A stretch of DNA of 15,774 nucleotides from Alphaproteobacteria bacterium (GTDB taxonomy: Bacteria > Pseudomonadota > Alphaproteobacteria > UBA3830). The stretch lies in NCBI GenBank assembly GCA_025998735.1, contig BNWJ01000022.1:1-15774 (forward strand). The letters are read 5' to 3'. Below are positions 1-7,928 of this stretch, piece after piece. Position numbers and translations under genes: made by a program. Under the pieces are notes generated by a model, which was given only the letters and a program-made list of their open reading frames with translations, ran no database searches and had not been told where the DNA came from. Positions within the stretch are counted from its first letter, which is position 1, and each line of letters begins with the position of its first letter.

Positions 1-207
1 TTTGATGCGAAAATAACAGGAAAGCGTAGTGCGGGAAATCCGCACGCTGCGTTTGACGTGGCGGGCGATGGAAACGTGGCTATCTCAGCTAACGCGCCAT
101 TGCTCGACCCTACCTGTGCGGGGGGGGACGGCCGCCAAAGCCGTACCCCGTCTACCGCGATTAGTCTTTGGAGTGGCAAGTATAGATCAGAGGACATACC
201 AAAAGAA
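1..207. other. G+C-rich tract of unknown origin before prmC
   Basis: By direct count bases 61-120 contain 37 G/C of 60 and bases 121-180 contain 39 of 60, far above the AT-rich genes around. Two plus-strand frames are open across most of it, and frame 1 runs without a stop into prmC. It holds a hairpin (GTGCGG-GAAAT-CCGCAC) at about 30-46, a run of eight G at 120-127 and a short ACGGC/GCCGT hairpin at about 128-146. The composition and the GTGCG start of the hairpin remind me of a group II intron or other structured mobile RNA, but no domain V or reverse transcriptase is visible, so this is a guess. No gene is called here. It may instead be a repeat of the kind seen at 1061-1153. Confidence 0.4.
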
Positions 208-1053
208 ATGAGCAATGCTGCATTCCTAATTGAAAAGTACACACGTGAGCGGACTGTATATGCGCGAGATATCAGACGAATGATTTCTCACATAAAAAGC
301 TTGTCCTACGAAGATGTATTTTTTAATGGGGCCACCATATTCCTTACTCCTGAAGAATACGATCGCTTTTTGGATATGATACACAGATACGAAAACAGTA
401 CGCCGATTTCCAAGATTATCCACAGGAAATCATTTTGGAGACACGACTTCTTTGTAAATGAAGATGTTCTGGATCCAAGACCGGAAACTGAATTGATTGT
501 GGAAACTGTTCTGCAGCACTTTAACATGAACGATAAGTTGAGATTCATAGATCTTGGAACTGGAAGCGGATGTATTTTGCTCAGTTTACTGCATGAGTTT
601 AAAAAATCCACCGGCGTTGGTATTGATGTAAGTCCTAAAGCCATTGATGTCGCAACTCGCAATCAAGAGCTTTTGAACATCGATCGCGCAACGTTTGTGA
701 GTGCAGATTGGAACGATCAATCGAAATTTATGGGAGAATCTCCTGATTTATTTGACGTGGTCGTCAGTAATCCACCCTATATAAGGACAGACGATATAGC
801 GTCTCTGGACGAAAATGTAAGAAAATACGATCCAATGGTGGCGCTGGACGGTGGTAGCGGCGGATTGGATGCCTATGTTAGGATCGTCGCTATATCTCGA
901 TATCTTCTGAAAGAAAATGGCATGATATTTTTGGAAGTTGGATACGATCAGGCGGATGATATCATCTCCCTACTGGAAACGAACGGCTATCAATCAATTT
1001 CAAAAGCAAAAGATATCAATGGAATAGACCGAGTAGTATTTACGCATCTGTGA
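208..1053 (+). CDS. prmC: Peptide chain release factor N5-glutamine methyltransferase (PrmC/HemK)
   Basis: Transfers a methyl group from S-adenosylmethionine to the glutamine of the GGQ motif of release factors RF1 and RF2, in the cytoplasm. With the ATG at 208 the protein is 281 residues, the usual family length. It shows the N-terminal helical substrate-recognition part (1-80), the linker motif DPRPETE (89-95, usually IPRPETE), the SAM-binding loop DLGTGSG (115-121) and the catalytic NPPY motif (188-191). The open frame continues upstream to the window edge, but the extra residues come from a G+C-rich tract of different composition and do not look like PrmC. AGAGGA lies at 189-194, 13 bases before the ATG, a rather long spacing. 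RF1 (prfA), its common neighbour, is not seen in the window. A fused N-terminal extension cannot be fully excluded. Confidence 0.93.
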   Translation: MSNAAFLIEKYTRERTVYARDIRRMISHIKSLSYEDVFFNGATIFLTPEEYDRFLDMIHRYENSTPISKIIHRKSFWRHDFFVNEDVLDPRPETELIVETVLQHFNMNDKLRFIDLGTGSGCILLSLLHEFKKSTGVGIDVSPKAIDVATRNQELLNIDRATFVSADWNDQSKFMGESPDLFDVVVSNPPYIRTDDIASLDENVRKYDPMVALDGGSGGLDAYVRIVAISRYLLKENGMIFLEVGYDQADDIISLLETNGYQSISKAKDINGIDRVVFTHL

Positions 1054-1060
1054 CAGTGCT

Positions 1061-1153
1061 TGCGGCGCACGCACTTTCTCTTGCTGAGGCAGCCTCGACA
1101 TCGACGTGCGTGCCGGCATACGTTTGGAAAGGTAGCGAAGCAGTAAACGCCAG
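1061..1153 (-). repeat. Intergenic copy of a dispersed repeat also found in murE
   Basis: G+C-rich block (35 of 60 at 1081-1140) immediately after the prmC stop. It folds as a hairpin with arms CGGCGCACGCAC (1063-1074) and GTGCGTGCCG (1106-1115) and a smaller GAGG/CCTC stem inside. Bases 1131-1153 match 20 of 23 with 9012-9034 in murE. Read on the minus strand it is open and encodes a 31-residue segment beginning LAF..SLP and ending ACAA. By my hand alignment 14 of 28 positions match the extra segment of MurE, with one three-codon gap. This shows a shared element with a preferred strand and frame. Its exact borders are not known; the low-complexity DNA from 1154 to about 1215 may belong to it. 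Confidence 0.55.
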
Positions 1154-1272
1154 TTCGGCTCGGACCGTCACGCTGGTTTTTACAAAATTGTTATTTTCGG
1201 TGCCGTTTTTTAAAGAAAAATTAACGATTCGTTGATACACTATTGTAGCGTCATTGTCAAACGAGGAAGATT

Positions 1273-2229
1273 ATGAAGAAATTATTGTTATGTTTAACGT
1301 CTGCAATATTTGTAGCTTCTTGCTTTGAGGAGCTGGAAGCGGGGGATAGTGGCGAACCAGAAAAAAAGGATGCTACATCTTCGCTTGTTCTTTTCGGAAA
1401 AGAAAATATATCTGATGACATTAAAATGGCTGATTCAATGAAATCAGCGTTTGATAATGCAAGATCGAAGTTTTCTTCTGCTGAGACGGCAATAATGAAG
1501 TATGCGACTGATTTGAGGGTATTCTCCGGCCATGAGGAGGTTGCTCTAATTCCTATATTAAGCAGCATTATTGCACTGGATGCTAGGTGTTTTGATACCG
1601 TAAGTAGAGCATTTGCCCTCCTAAAGGAAGGGCTGGAGAATATAAAAAGTTCAGGAAAAGATGTTAAAGGTAAAAAAGAGGTAGCCGGTAGGAAATTGAT
1701 ACAACAAGCTGCGCAATTGCTCAAATCTATGTATGTCTTTCGGATTATGCTTAATTCTATCATGTCATATTGTATCCAATACGAAGCTAACATAAGATCA
1801 AAGAACACCGCCAAAAAGGACAAAAGCAAAATCTTTGGGGCGATTCATGGCAATGATATTAAAAAACAATTGGAACCATTGCGTGAATTGTGCGAAAAGG
1901 GCAAAAAGAAATTGATAGGAAAAGATACAAAAGGACTGCGTGACGCCACAGAAGTGTGCGGGGGGTACGTCGATGATTTAACAAATGGCTCAGATACAGA
2001 AATGAAAGAGCCGCTTAAAAATTTGGAAGAGTCCATGGAGCACTTATTTGCTATAGTGGGAATGTGTGGTAAATACATAGAGACTATTGGTGCAGCCGCA
2101 AGCGTAACAAACGATTTTTCAAATCACGTGGATAAGCTGGCGTCATTAAATCAAGAATGCAATGATGATGACAAAAATGCGCTAAAAAAACATAGTGAAA
2201 GTAGAAAAAGAGCTTCTCATGGTAAATAA
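1273..2229 (+). CDS. Putative helical lipoprotein, function unknown
   Basis: I do not recognise this 318-residue protein. The N-terminus is a typical export signal: two lysines, a hydrophobic stretch (4-16) and a lipobox-like VAS-C with Cys17, so it may be lipidated and anchored in a membrane facing the periplasm or the surface. Cleavage by signal peptidase I a few residues later is an alternative. The mature part is rich in Lys, Glu, Ser and Ala and looks almost wholly alpha-helical, with likely amphipathic or coiled-coil stretches and a charged C-terminus. Six further cysteines are scattered through it. The start is supported by GAGGA at 1263-1267, five bases before the ATG. Its end lies 18 bases from the end of the convergent GST-like gene. 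A weak promoter (TTAAAG / TGATAC, 17 apart, 1210-1238) is possible. It may be a lineage-specific envelope protein. Confidence 0.75.
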   Translation: MKKLLLCLTSAIFVASCFEELEAGDSGEPEKKDATSSLVLFGKENISDDIKMADSMKSAFDNARSKFSSAETAIMKYATDLRVFSGHEEVALIPILSSIIALDARCFDTVSRAFALLKEGLENIKSSGKDVKGKKEVAGRKLIQQAAQLLKSMYVFRIMLNSIMSYCIQYEANIRSKNTAKKDKSKIFGAIHGNDIKKQLEPLRELCEKGKKKLIGKDTKGLRDATEVCGGYVDDLTNGSDTEMKEPLKNLEESMEHLFAIVGMCGKYIETIGAAASVTNDFSNHVDKLASLNQECNDDDKNALKKHSESRKRASHGK

Positions 2230-2247
2230 AAATAAACTCTTTGGGCT

Positions 2248-2916
2248 TTAAAAATCCAGTTCCTGGTAGTGGGAAACAGGAAGCATCGAAGGCACTCGAT
2301 CAGCCAACATATTCCTGAAAGACGGACGTGACTTTATGCGAGCGTACCAATCTTTTACCAGAGGATATTTCTCCCATTCGATGGATCCGAAATAGTCTAT
2401 GCATGATATATTTGCCGCGGCCGAGATATCCGCTAGTGTGAAGTTATCGCCGGCAAGCCAATTTCTTCTATCCGATAGCCAGGAAATGTAATCCATATAC
2501 GTTTTTACGGACGCAATCGCCTTTCTTATGCTGGAAGAATCCGGAGAAGAGTTTTCGACGTGTCTTTTTATTACTTTTTCGAAAACAATATTTTTGGTTA
2601 CATCGGCAAAAAACATTTCATTAAACAAAGAAATAATTCTGCGTGATTCCAGTTTTTCACTTTGATTCATGCCCAGCATCGGCTTTGTCTTATAAGCCTG
2701 CTCCATGTGCTCAACAATGGCGTACCATCCCTGCAGCAGATGTCCATCTTTCTCCACCAGAGTTGGGATATCCGAAAACATGTGATTTTCTGAGAATTTC
2801 TTCTTACGATCCCACGGGGTTTCCGAAACCAACTCATATTCAAGAGCTTTTTCATTGAGATATATGCGAACCACTCTACTGAAAGGGCTCATGGTATAAT
2901 AATACAATGTTCTCAT
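2248..2916 (-). CDS. Glutathione S-transferase-like protein
   Basis: 222 residues with the two-domain GST layout. The N-terminal thioredoxin-like domain (1 to about 78) has the SPFSR start of helix 1 (10-14) and the cis-proline motif IPTLVEKDG (50-58). The helical C-terminal domain has the folding motif FTLAD (159-163) within WLAGDNFTLADISAA, then a typical KDWYARIKSRPSF end. The usual Glu/Gln-Ser pair that holds the glutamyl part of glutathione seems replaced by Gly63-Trp64, so glutathione binding is doubtful. It could be a non-catalytic relative, such as the SspA class, instead of a detoxifying enzyme. The ATG follows directly on the ftsW stop, with GAGGAATAA in front, so it should be translated from the same mRNA. 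A GST gene at the end of a peptidoglycan operon is unusual. Substrate unknown. Confidence 0.85.
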   Translation of the reverse strand: MRTLYYYTMSPFSRVVRIYLNEKALEYELVSETPWDRKKKFSENHMFSDIPTLVEKDGHLLQGWYAIVEHMEQAYKTKPMLGMNQSEKLESRRIISLFNEMFFADVTKNIVFEKVIKRHVENSSPDSSSIRKAIASVKTYMDYISWLSDRRNWLAGDNFTLADISAAANISCIDYFGSIEWEKYPLVKDWYARIKSRPSFRNMLADRVPSMLPVSHYQELDF

Positions 2917-4038
2917 TTATTCCTCATAATGAATATTCTTTCGCTTTCCAAGAGCCAATATCATACCAACTAAAATGCTGACAGCCAACATGGACGACCC
3001 TCCGTAGCTCATAAACGGCAACGTCATTCCTTTCGTCGGAATCAAATGAAGCGTGGAGGCAATGTTGATGAAAGATTGCAGACCGAATTGTGATAGCAGT
3101 CCAACCGAAGCCAGTATGGAAAAGAGGTCGTTTCCCTTTAGAACGCGGATCATTCCGTATACTACAACGAAACATATGAGAGCTACAACAAATGCACAGA
3201 AGAAAAAGCCGAATTCCTCTCCCAAAACAGCAAAGACAAAGTCCGCGTGCGCGTCTGGCAGATGCTTTTTTATGACTCCTTCTCCGGGACCAACGCCGAA
3301 TAGTCCTCCGTTTGCGAACGCTTCCAGCGATCGATTTATCTGATAATGATCTCCGATGGACGGATCCAGAAACCTGTCGACTCTGGCAGTAACGTGGGGA
3401 ATAAACAGGTACGCCATTACGAATCCACATACAGAAACGATAATTACCGTCAATACCAAGGCGATGGAAAGACCGTTTAGAAACAATTGGCCAAGCCAAA
3501 CGGCAACTGTGATGACAATCATGCCTATGTCCGGCTGCAGCAGCAGAAGAAATACATTAATAGCTAGAAAAAATGACGCTATGAGTCTTCCGTGGAATTC
3601 CTTGTTTTTTCGTTCTTCAGAAAACATCCAGGCTGTTATGATAGTCAACGCCGGTTTTGTAAATTCCGATGGCTGCATGGAGAATCCTAGTATGGATATC
3701 CATCTGCGAGCTCCCTTTATTTCAGTTCCAATAAAAAGAGTTAACGCCGTTAGAACAATGGACATGAAAAACAAAAGCAACGCAAGTTTTTTTATGGTGG
3801 AGTTATCGAAGGTGGATACAAGAAATATAATTAGCAAAGATGGCGTTATGTATAACAGATGTCTCTTTAAGAAGTAAAATCTTTCGACTCCCAGATGATT
3901 TGCGACCATTGGAGTGGCCGACACCGCCATTAGCACTCCCATGGCGATTATTATTATGAAAGAAAATAGCATAACGCGATCGACTGTCCACCACCAGGTC
4001 CCGAGAATTCCACTATCTGTTCTGGACAAAGAAAACAT
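2917..4038 (-). CDS. ftsW: Cell-division peptidoglycan polymerase FtsW
   Basis: SEDS-family membrane glycosyltransferase that polymerises lipid II at the division septum together with a class B penicillin-binding protein. 373 residues and about ten hydrophobic segments. Family motifs are all present: GARRWI (109-114), QPSEF (122-126), LLQPDIG (166-172) with its conserved Asp, DHYQ (230-233), GVGPGEG (248-254), the block around LPDAHADFVFAVLGEEFG (260-277) and PTKGMTLPFMSYGGSS (334-349). FtsW rather than RodA is supported by position directly after murD and by the LPDAHADF block; the two are hard to separate by sequence alone. It starts three bases after the murD stop, with GAGAG upstream, so translation is likely coupled. 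murG and murC, usual next genes, are missing here. Confidence 0.92.
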   Translation of the reverse strand: MFSLSRTDSGILGTWWWTVDRVMLFSFIIIIAMGVLMAVSATPMVANHLGVERFYFLKRHLLYITPSLLIIFLVSTFDNSTIKKLALLLFFMSIVLTALTLFIGTEIKGARRWISILGFSMQPSEFTKPALTIITAWMFSEERKNKEFHGRLIASFFLAINVFLLLLQPDIGMIVITVAVWLGQLFLNGLSIALVLTVIIVSVCGFVMAYLFIPHVTARVDRFLDPSIGDHYQINRSLEAFANGGLFGVGPGEGVIKKHLPDAHADFVFAVLGEEFGFFFCAFVVALICFVVVYGMIRVLKGNDLFSILASVGLLSQFGLQSFINIASTLHLIPTKGMTLPFMSYGGSSMLAVSILVGMILALGKRKNIHYEE

Positions 4039-4041
4039 TAG

Positions 4042-5448
4042 TTACTCTCTATGGCTTTTGGAGCTATTGCTTATTTTATGCTCTATTCCCAGTACAAATT
4101 TCCTAAATGCGTCTCCGCGTTCTTCGAAATTTTTGAACTGATCGAAACTTGCGCAGGCGGGAGACAAAAGCACAACGTCAATTTCCATCAATTTACACAT
4201 TTTATATGCGTTATTTACCGCCATTTCCAAAGATCTCGATACTTCGCATTTCACCTTATGGGATCGCATAATTTTATACCAATCGTTTGCTGCCTCTCCT
4301 ATGAGAAACGCGTATTTTATTTTATCGAAATAATTGGTTAATTTTTCGACACCTTCTTCCTTTGGTAATCCGCCCAGTATCCATATTATGTTGTCGAAGC
4401 GCAGAAGAGCCTGCTCCGTGGATTGGACATTGGTGGCCTTGCTATCGTTTACGTATTTCACTCCGTTGATTGTCGCCACCAACTCCTGACGATGTGGCAG
4501 CCCTTTGAACGAAAGCAGTCCGTCGCAGAATTCTTGTTTGTCGATGCCGTTTAGGACGCACGCAGCATAGGCGGCGGCTATATTCTGGCGATTGTGTATG
4601 CCGTCCAGCAGCTCGTTGTTTTTGCAAACCAAAATATGATTGCCCTTCCTGTTATCTATGAGGCACTCCAGTGACCAACCGATACCGAAATCCGGCACAT
4701 ATTTTCCGGATATGGGAACAACGTTCGGATGATTAATACCAATTAAAAAATCTCTGATGCTGCAGCAATGGGCGTCGTCAATTCCTATGATCGCATTTGA
4801 TCCACGATGGAAATTGGCAAAAATCTTCTGTTTTCCCGAGATGTATCCCACCATACCACCGTGGCGCGTAATATGATCCGGAGTGATGTTTAGCAAAATG
4901 GATGTGTCAAATCCCAATCGGTTGCAGGATTCCAGTTGATAGGACGACAGCTCAAAAACGTAGAAGTCATTGCCGGCCGGAGATGACAACACTGGGGTTC
5001 CGAGATTTCCTCCTATGGAAGATCTTCTGCCGGAAATCTCAAAAATATGTCCGACAAGTGCCGTAAGTGTTGATTTTCCATTTGTCCCGGTGACACATAT
5101 GTTCGTAGCAGATACATTTTGCTGAAACAGGTCAACATCATTGATTATTGGGATGCAAGTTTTAGTGGCAAACCGCACTGCTGGATGCATTTCGGGCCAG
5201 AGCAAATGAATACCAGGACTTACCACCATACAATCGAGGGTTCCCCAATCGTCTGAAAATGTGTCACTTGCACGGGAATAGAGCAGACTCAATCCCAAAT
5301 TCATGTACTTCGAGTCGTCCAGACCGCAGTCGTCGTACACGCCGACAATTGCTCCGGATTCTAGAAGTGAGTCAACGACTGATCGCCCGGTCTTTCCGAG
5401 ACCAACTACTCCAACACGTTTATTTCTATAGGACTCTAATAAAATCAT
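4042..5448 (-). CDS. murD: UDP-N-acetylmuramoyl-L-alanine--D-glutamate ligase (MurD)
   Basis: Adds D-glutamate to UDP-MurNAc-L-Ala with ATP in the cytoplasm, the second step of stem-peptide synthesis. The start at 5448 makes an ATGA overlap of four bases with the mraY stop and gives 468 residues. The longer open frame from 5502 lies inside mraY and adds 18 residues unlike MurD. Seen: N-terminal Rossmann start RVGVVGLGKTGRS (11-23), ATP-binding P-loop VTGTNGKST (119-127), ELSSYQLE (166-173), LNITPDHITRH (186-196), GLPHR (316-320), NDSKATN (334-340) and the C-terminal SPACASFDQF block (429-438). These are the standard Mur-ligase domains in order and all key motifs are intact. No strong ribosome site is visible, as expected for coupled translation from mraY. 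Confidence 0.95.
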   Translation of the reverse strand: MILLESYRNKRVGVVGLGKTGRSVVDSLLESGAIVGVYDDCGLDDSKYMNLGLSLLYSRASDTFSDDWGTLDCMVVSPGIHLLWPEMHPAVRFATKTCIPIINDVDLFQQNVSATNICVTGTNGKSTLTALVGHIFEISGRRSSIGGNLGTPVLSSPAGNDFYVFELSSYQLESCNRLGFDTSILLNITPDHITRHGGMVGYISGKQKIFANFHRGSNAIIGIDDAHCCSIRDFLIGINHPNVVPISGKYVPDFGIGWSLECLIDNRKGNHILVCKNNELLDGIHNRQNIAAAYAACVLNGIDKQEFCDGLLSFKGLPHRQELVATINGVKYVNDSKATNVQSTEQALLRFDNIIWILGGLPKEEGVEKLTNYFDKIKYAFLIGEAANDWYKIMRSHKVKCEVSRSLEMAVNNAYKMCKLMEIDVVLLSPACASFDQFKNFEERGDAFRKFVLGIEHKISNSSKSHRE

Positions 5449-6521
5449 CTTATCTTCAACGTCGCCAATCCAATCAATGCAAGAACAAGGGAAATAATCC
5501 AAAATCTAACCACAACCGTAGACTCGTGCCAGCCTTTTTTCTCAAAATGATGGTGAATGGGAGCCATTAGGAATATCCTTTTTTTGGTCAGTTTAAAATA
5601 CACAACTTGTATCATAACAGACATTGCTTCCATAACAAATAGTCCACCTATGATTGCCAGCACAAATTCATGTTTTACGATGACGCTTACGCCTCCAAGA
5701 GCTCCGCCTATGGCCAACGATCCAGTGTCTCCCATGAATATCTGAGCCGGAGGAGCATTGTACCACAAAAATCCAAGACATGATCCAATGAGTGCTCCGC
5801 AAAAAATGCATAGCTCTCCGACGGATGGCACGTAGGTTATCTGGAGATAATTGGCGAATACAAAATGTCCCACCAAATAGCTGATTATTCCCAGACACAA
5901 TGCCGCTAACATCGACGGAAATGTCGCCAGACCGTCCAGTCCATCGGTTAAGTTGACAGCATTGGAGCTTCCGACAATCACAAATGTCGTAAATATCAGA
6001 AGAAAAGGTGCGTTTACTATCGCAAAATTCTTAAAAAACGGGAATGTAAGATGTCCGGCTATCTCCGGAGATCGCAGCAATTCAACAAGATACGAAAAAA
6101 CAAACGCAATTAATATCTGGAAAAGCAGTTTTTTTCTTCCGGCAACTCCATCTGTATTCTTTTTCTTCACCTTCAGAAAATCGTCCATAAACCCCAAGAA
6201 TGCATAGCAGACAGTCAGTATCATCAGCAGTATCATGTAGCGATTGGTGAGATCTCCCCAGAGTATCGACGAAATTATGGAGCTGGTAATCATAATTGCT
6301 CCTCCCATCGTGGGAATTCCCTGCTTTTTTACTATGTGCGATTGTGGACCGTCATCTCTTATGGGCTGCGCGTATCTAAACTTTTTTATGAATCTCGGAT
6401 ACAGAAAAAAACTAACGAATAGAGATGTAAGCAACGCGCACATCGTTCGGAATGTGATGTAGCGCAGAAGATTCATTCCAGATATGAAATTTAGCGCCGG
6501 AAAAATAAAATTATAAAACAT
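5445..6521 (-). CDS. mraY: Phospho-N-acetylmuramoyl-pentapeptide transferase (MraY)
   Basis: Integral membrane enzyme that transfers phospho-MurNAc-pentapeptide from the UDP precursor to undecaprenyl phosphate, giving lipid I. 358 residues, about ten membrane segments, normal length. Diagnostic motifs: PIRDDGPQSH (53-62) followed by GIPTMGG (68-74), the catalytic Asp pair in FMDDF (111-115), NAVNLTDGLDGLA (187-199), MGDTGS (263-268) and the histidine loop PIHHHFE (321-327) followed by KKGWHE. The gene starts 12 bases after the murF stop and its stop codon is merged with the murD start. Only a weak GTGAG-like ribosome site precedes it. Gene order murE-murF-mraY-murD-ftsW is the classic dcw order. 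Confidence 0.97.
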   Translation of the reverse strand: MFYNFIFPALNFISGMNLLRYITFRTMCALLTSLFVSFFLYPRFIKKFRYAQPIRDDGPQSHIVKKQGIPTMGGAIMITSSIISSILWGDLTNRYMILLMILTVCYAFLGFMDDFLKVKKKNTDGVAGRKKLLFQILIAFVFSYLVELLRSPEIAGHLTFPFFKNFAIVNAPFLLIFTTFVIVGSSNAVNLTDGLDGLATFPSMLAALCLGIISYLVGHFVFANYLQITYVPSVGELCIFCGALIGSCLGFLWYNAPPAQIFMGDTGSLAIGGALGGVSVIVKHEFVLAIIGGLFVMEAMSVMIQVVYFKLTKKRIFLMAPIHHHFEKKGWHESTVVVRFWIISLVLALIGLATLKIR

Positions 6522-6533
6522 CTATTGCTCACT

Positions 6534-7928
6534 TTATGCGGCGATTTTATTGTAGTGTTGTTTTATGAAATCAACAATGTATTTCATTTTCATCGAATTT
6601 GATCCTTTTATCAAAATGCAGTCGCCATCGGCGATATTTTCGACGACTTTTTCAGCAAGCTCCATAGAATTTGCGCACCAGCATCCTTTTTTCTCCTCCA
6701 GAAGATTATCGAAAAGATACTTAGATAGATCGCCACAGGCAAACACCTTATCAATGCCAAATTTGTCTATTGTCGGAGCGAGATTTTCATGAAAACGAAC
6801 AGAATCCGGTCCTAGTTCGCGCATATCTCCGAGAACGACGACTTTCCTCCTGTTTTTGTATTTTGACAGCGATATGATTGCTGATCTCACGGATGTTGGA
6901 CATGCGTTGTATGAATCGTCCACAATAATCACATTATCAATGTGAAATACTTCTCCACGTCCTGCGGGAACCGTAAATGTCCCCATAGATTCCGCCAAAA
7001 CATCCAGCGAATCTCCAGATTCCATATGAACGGTCAGCAGTGCCGCCAAGCTATTCATCACACTGGAAACATTGTTGCAGTGCAAATCATAGACAATGCT
7101 TTGTCCGAGGATTTCTGCTTTTACTTGTATAATATCATTGATGAAATCGTAGGATAGCATTTGTGCATCAGACTTATTCTCTGCTCCAAAAGTGAAAACA
7201 TCTTTTACATTGCATTGATGTGCCTTCTTTCTCAGGAAATCTGTGTATGGCAAATCGTTGGGAATTATCGCTGCTTTCTGGGACTTGATGGTTTCGAAAA
7301 TCTCAGATTTCGCATTTGCTATATCAAACACAGAGTTAAAATACTCCAGATGCGTCTCGCATATGTTGGTTATAACCGATATATCAGGACTGACTATATC
7401 AAGGAGCTTCTTGATTTCGCCGGGTTCGCTCATGCCCATTTCGAAAATTCCCACATTCGTTTCAGGAGGCATGAGAGCCGCGCAAATCGGAAGACCTATC
7501 TGGCCATTGAAATTTTTCCGGGACACAAACGCCTTCTGTGACTTTTGAGAACTTACCAGCAGATGATATATCATATCTCGCGTCGTTGTTTTCCCCACAC
7601 TTCCGGTAACGCCGATATATTGCGCATTTGTTCTGGACAGATTGTACTTGGCCAATTTCAAGAGCGCTTCATAGGACGATTCCACATGAATAATTCTATC
7701 GTCAGCTAGCCCGATATTACGCTGTGATATAGCCAAAGCCGCGCCATTGGAGAGCGCATCTCTTATGAAATTATGGCCATCTGCTTTTTCTCCTTCCAGA
7801 GCGACAAATAGATCTCCGTCTTTTGCATTCTTCGAATTAACACATATATCACAGATGCCACACTTAACATCTTGATTGAAAATGCTCGATAACTGTTCTC
7901 TAGAAAAAATTTCTTTCATTTCTTGCAT
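6534..7928 (-). CDS. murF: UDP-MurNAc-tripeptide--D-Ala-D-Ala ligase (MurF)
   Basis: Adds D-alanyl-D-alanine to the UDP-MurNAc-tripeptide, the last cytoplasmic step of the precursor. 464 residues with the usual three domains. Motifs: N-terminal GDLFVALEGEKADGHNF (38-54), P-loop VTGSVGKTTT (107-116), EMGMSEPGEI (163-172), TNICETHLEYF (187-197), DDSYNACPTS (337-346), VLGDMRELG (365-373) and KGSNSMKM (441-448). Two starts are possible: 7928, with AGGG five bases upstream and a 13-base overlap with murE, or Met4 at 7919, which makes an ATGA overlap like that of mraY/murD. I take 7928 because of the better spacing of the ribosome site. The protein is unaffected by the insertions that mark its neighbour MurE. 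Confidence 0.95.
   Translation of the reverse strand: MQEMKEIFSREQLSSIFNQDVKCGICDICVNSKNAKDGDLFVALEGEKADGHNFIRDALSNGAALAISQRNIGLADDRIIHVESSYEALLKLAKYNLSRTNAQYIGVTGSVGKTTTRDMIYHLLVSSQKSQKAFVSRKNFNGQIGLPICAALMPPETNVGIFEMGMSEPGEIKKLLDIVSPDISVITNICETHLEYFNSVFDIANAKSEIFETIKSQKAAIIPNDLPYTDFLRKKAHQCNVKDVFTFGAENKSDAQMLSYDFINDIIQVKAEILGQSIVYDLHCNNVSSVMNSLAALLTVHMESGDSLDVLAESMGTFTVPAGRGEVFHIDNVIIVDDSYNACPTSVRSAIISLSKYKNRRKVVVLGDMRELGPDSVRFHENLAPTIDKFGIDKVFACGDLSKYLFDNLLEEKKGCWCANSMELAEKVVENIADGDCILIKGSNSMKMKYIVDFIKQHYNKIAA

Noticed and set aside
29..211. 60-codon plus-strand open frame in the G+C-rich start of the window
   Set aside because: No ribosome site or recognisable protein, and a second frame is open over the same bases, as expected for G+C-rich non-coding DNA.
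1050..1235. 61-codon plus-strand open frame after prmC
   Set aside because: Shadow of the repeat block; no ribosome site and no protein-like pattern. The similarity to the MurE insert is in the minus-strand frame.
2231..2247. Terminator between the convergent lipoprotein and GST-like genes
   Set aside because: The gap is too short and has no stem followed by T residues.
5449..5502. Longer MurD start giving 18 extra residues
   Set aside because: The extra part is inside mraY and unlike MurD. The ATG at 5448 forms an ATGA overlap and begins directly before the Rossmann fold.
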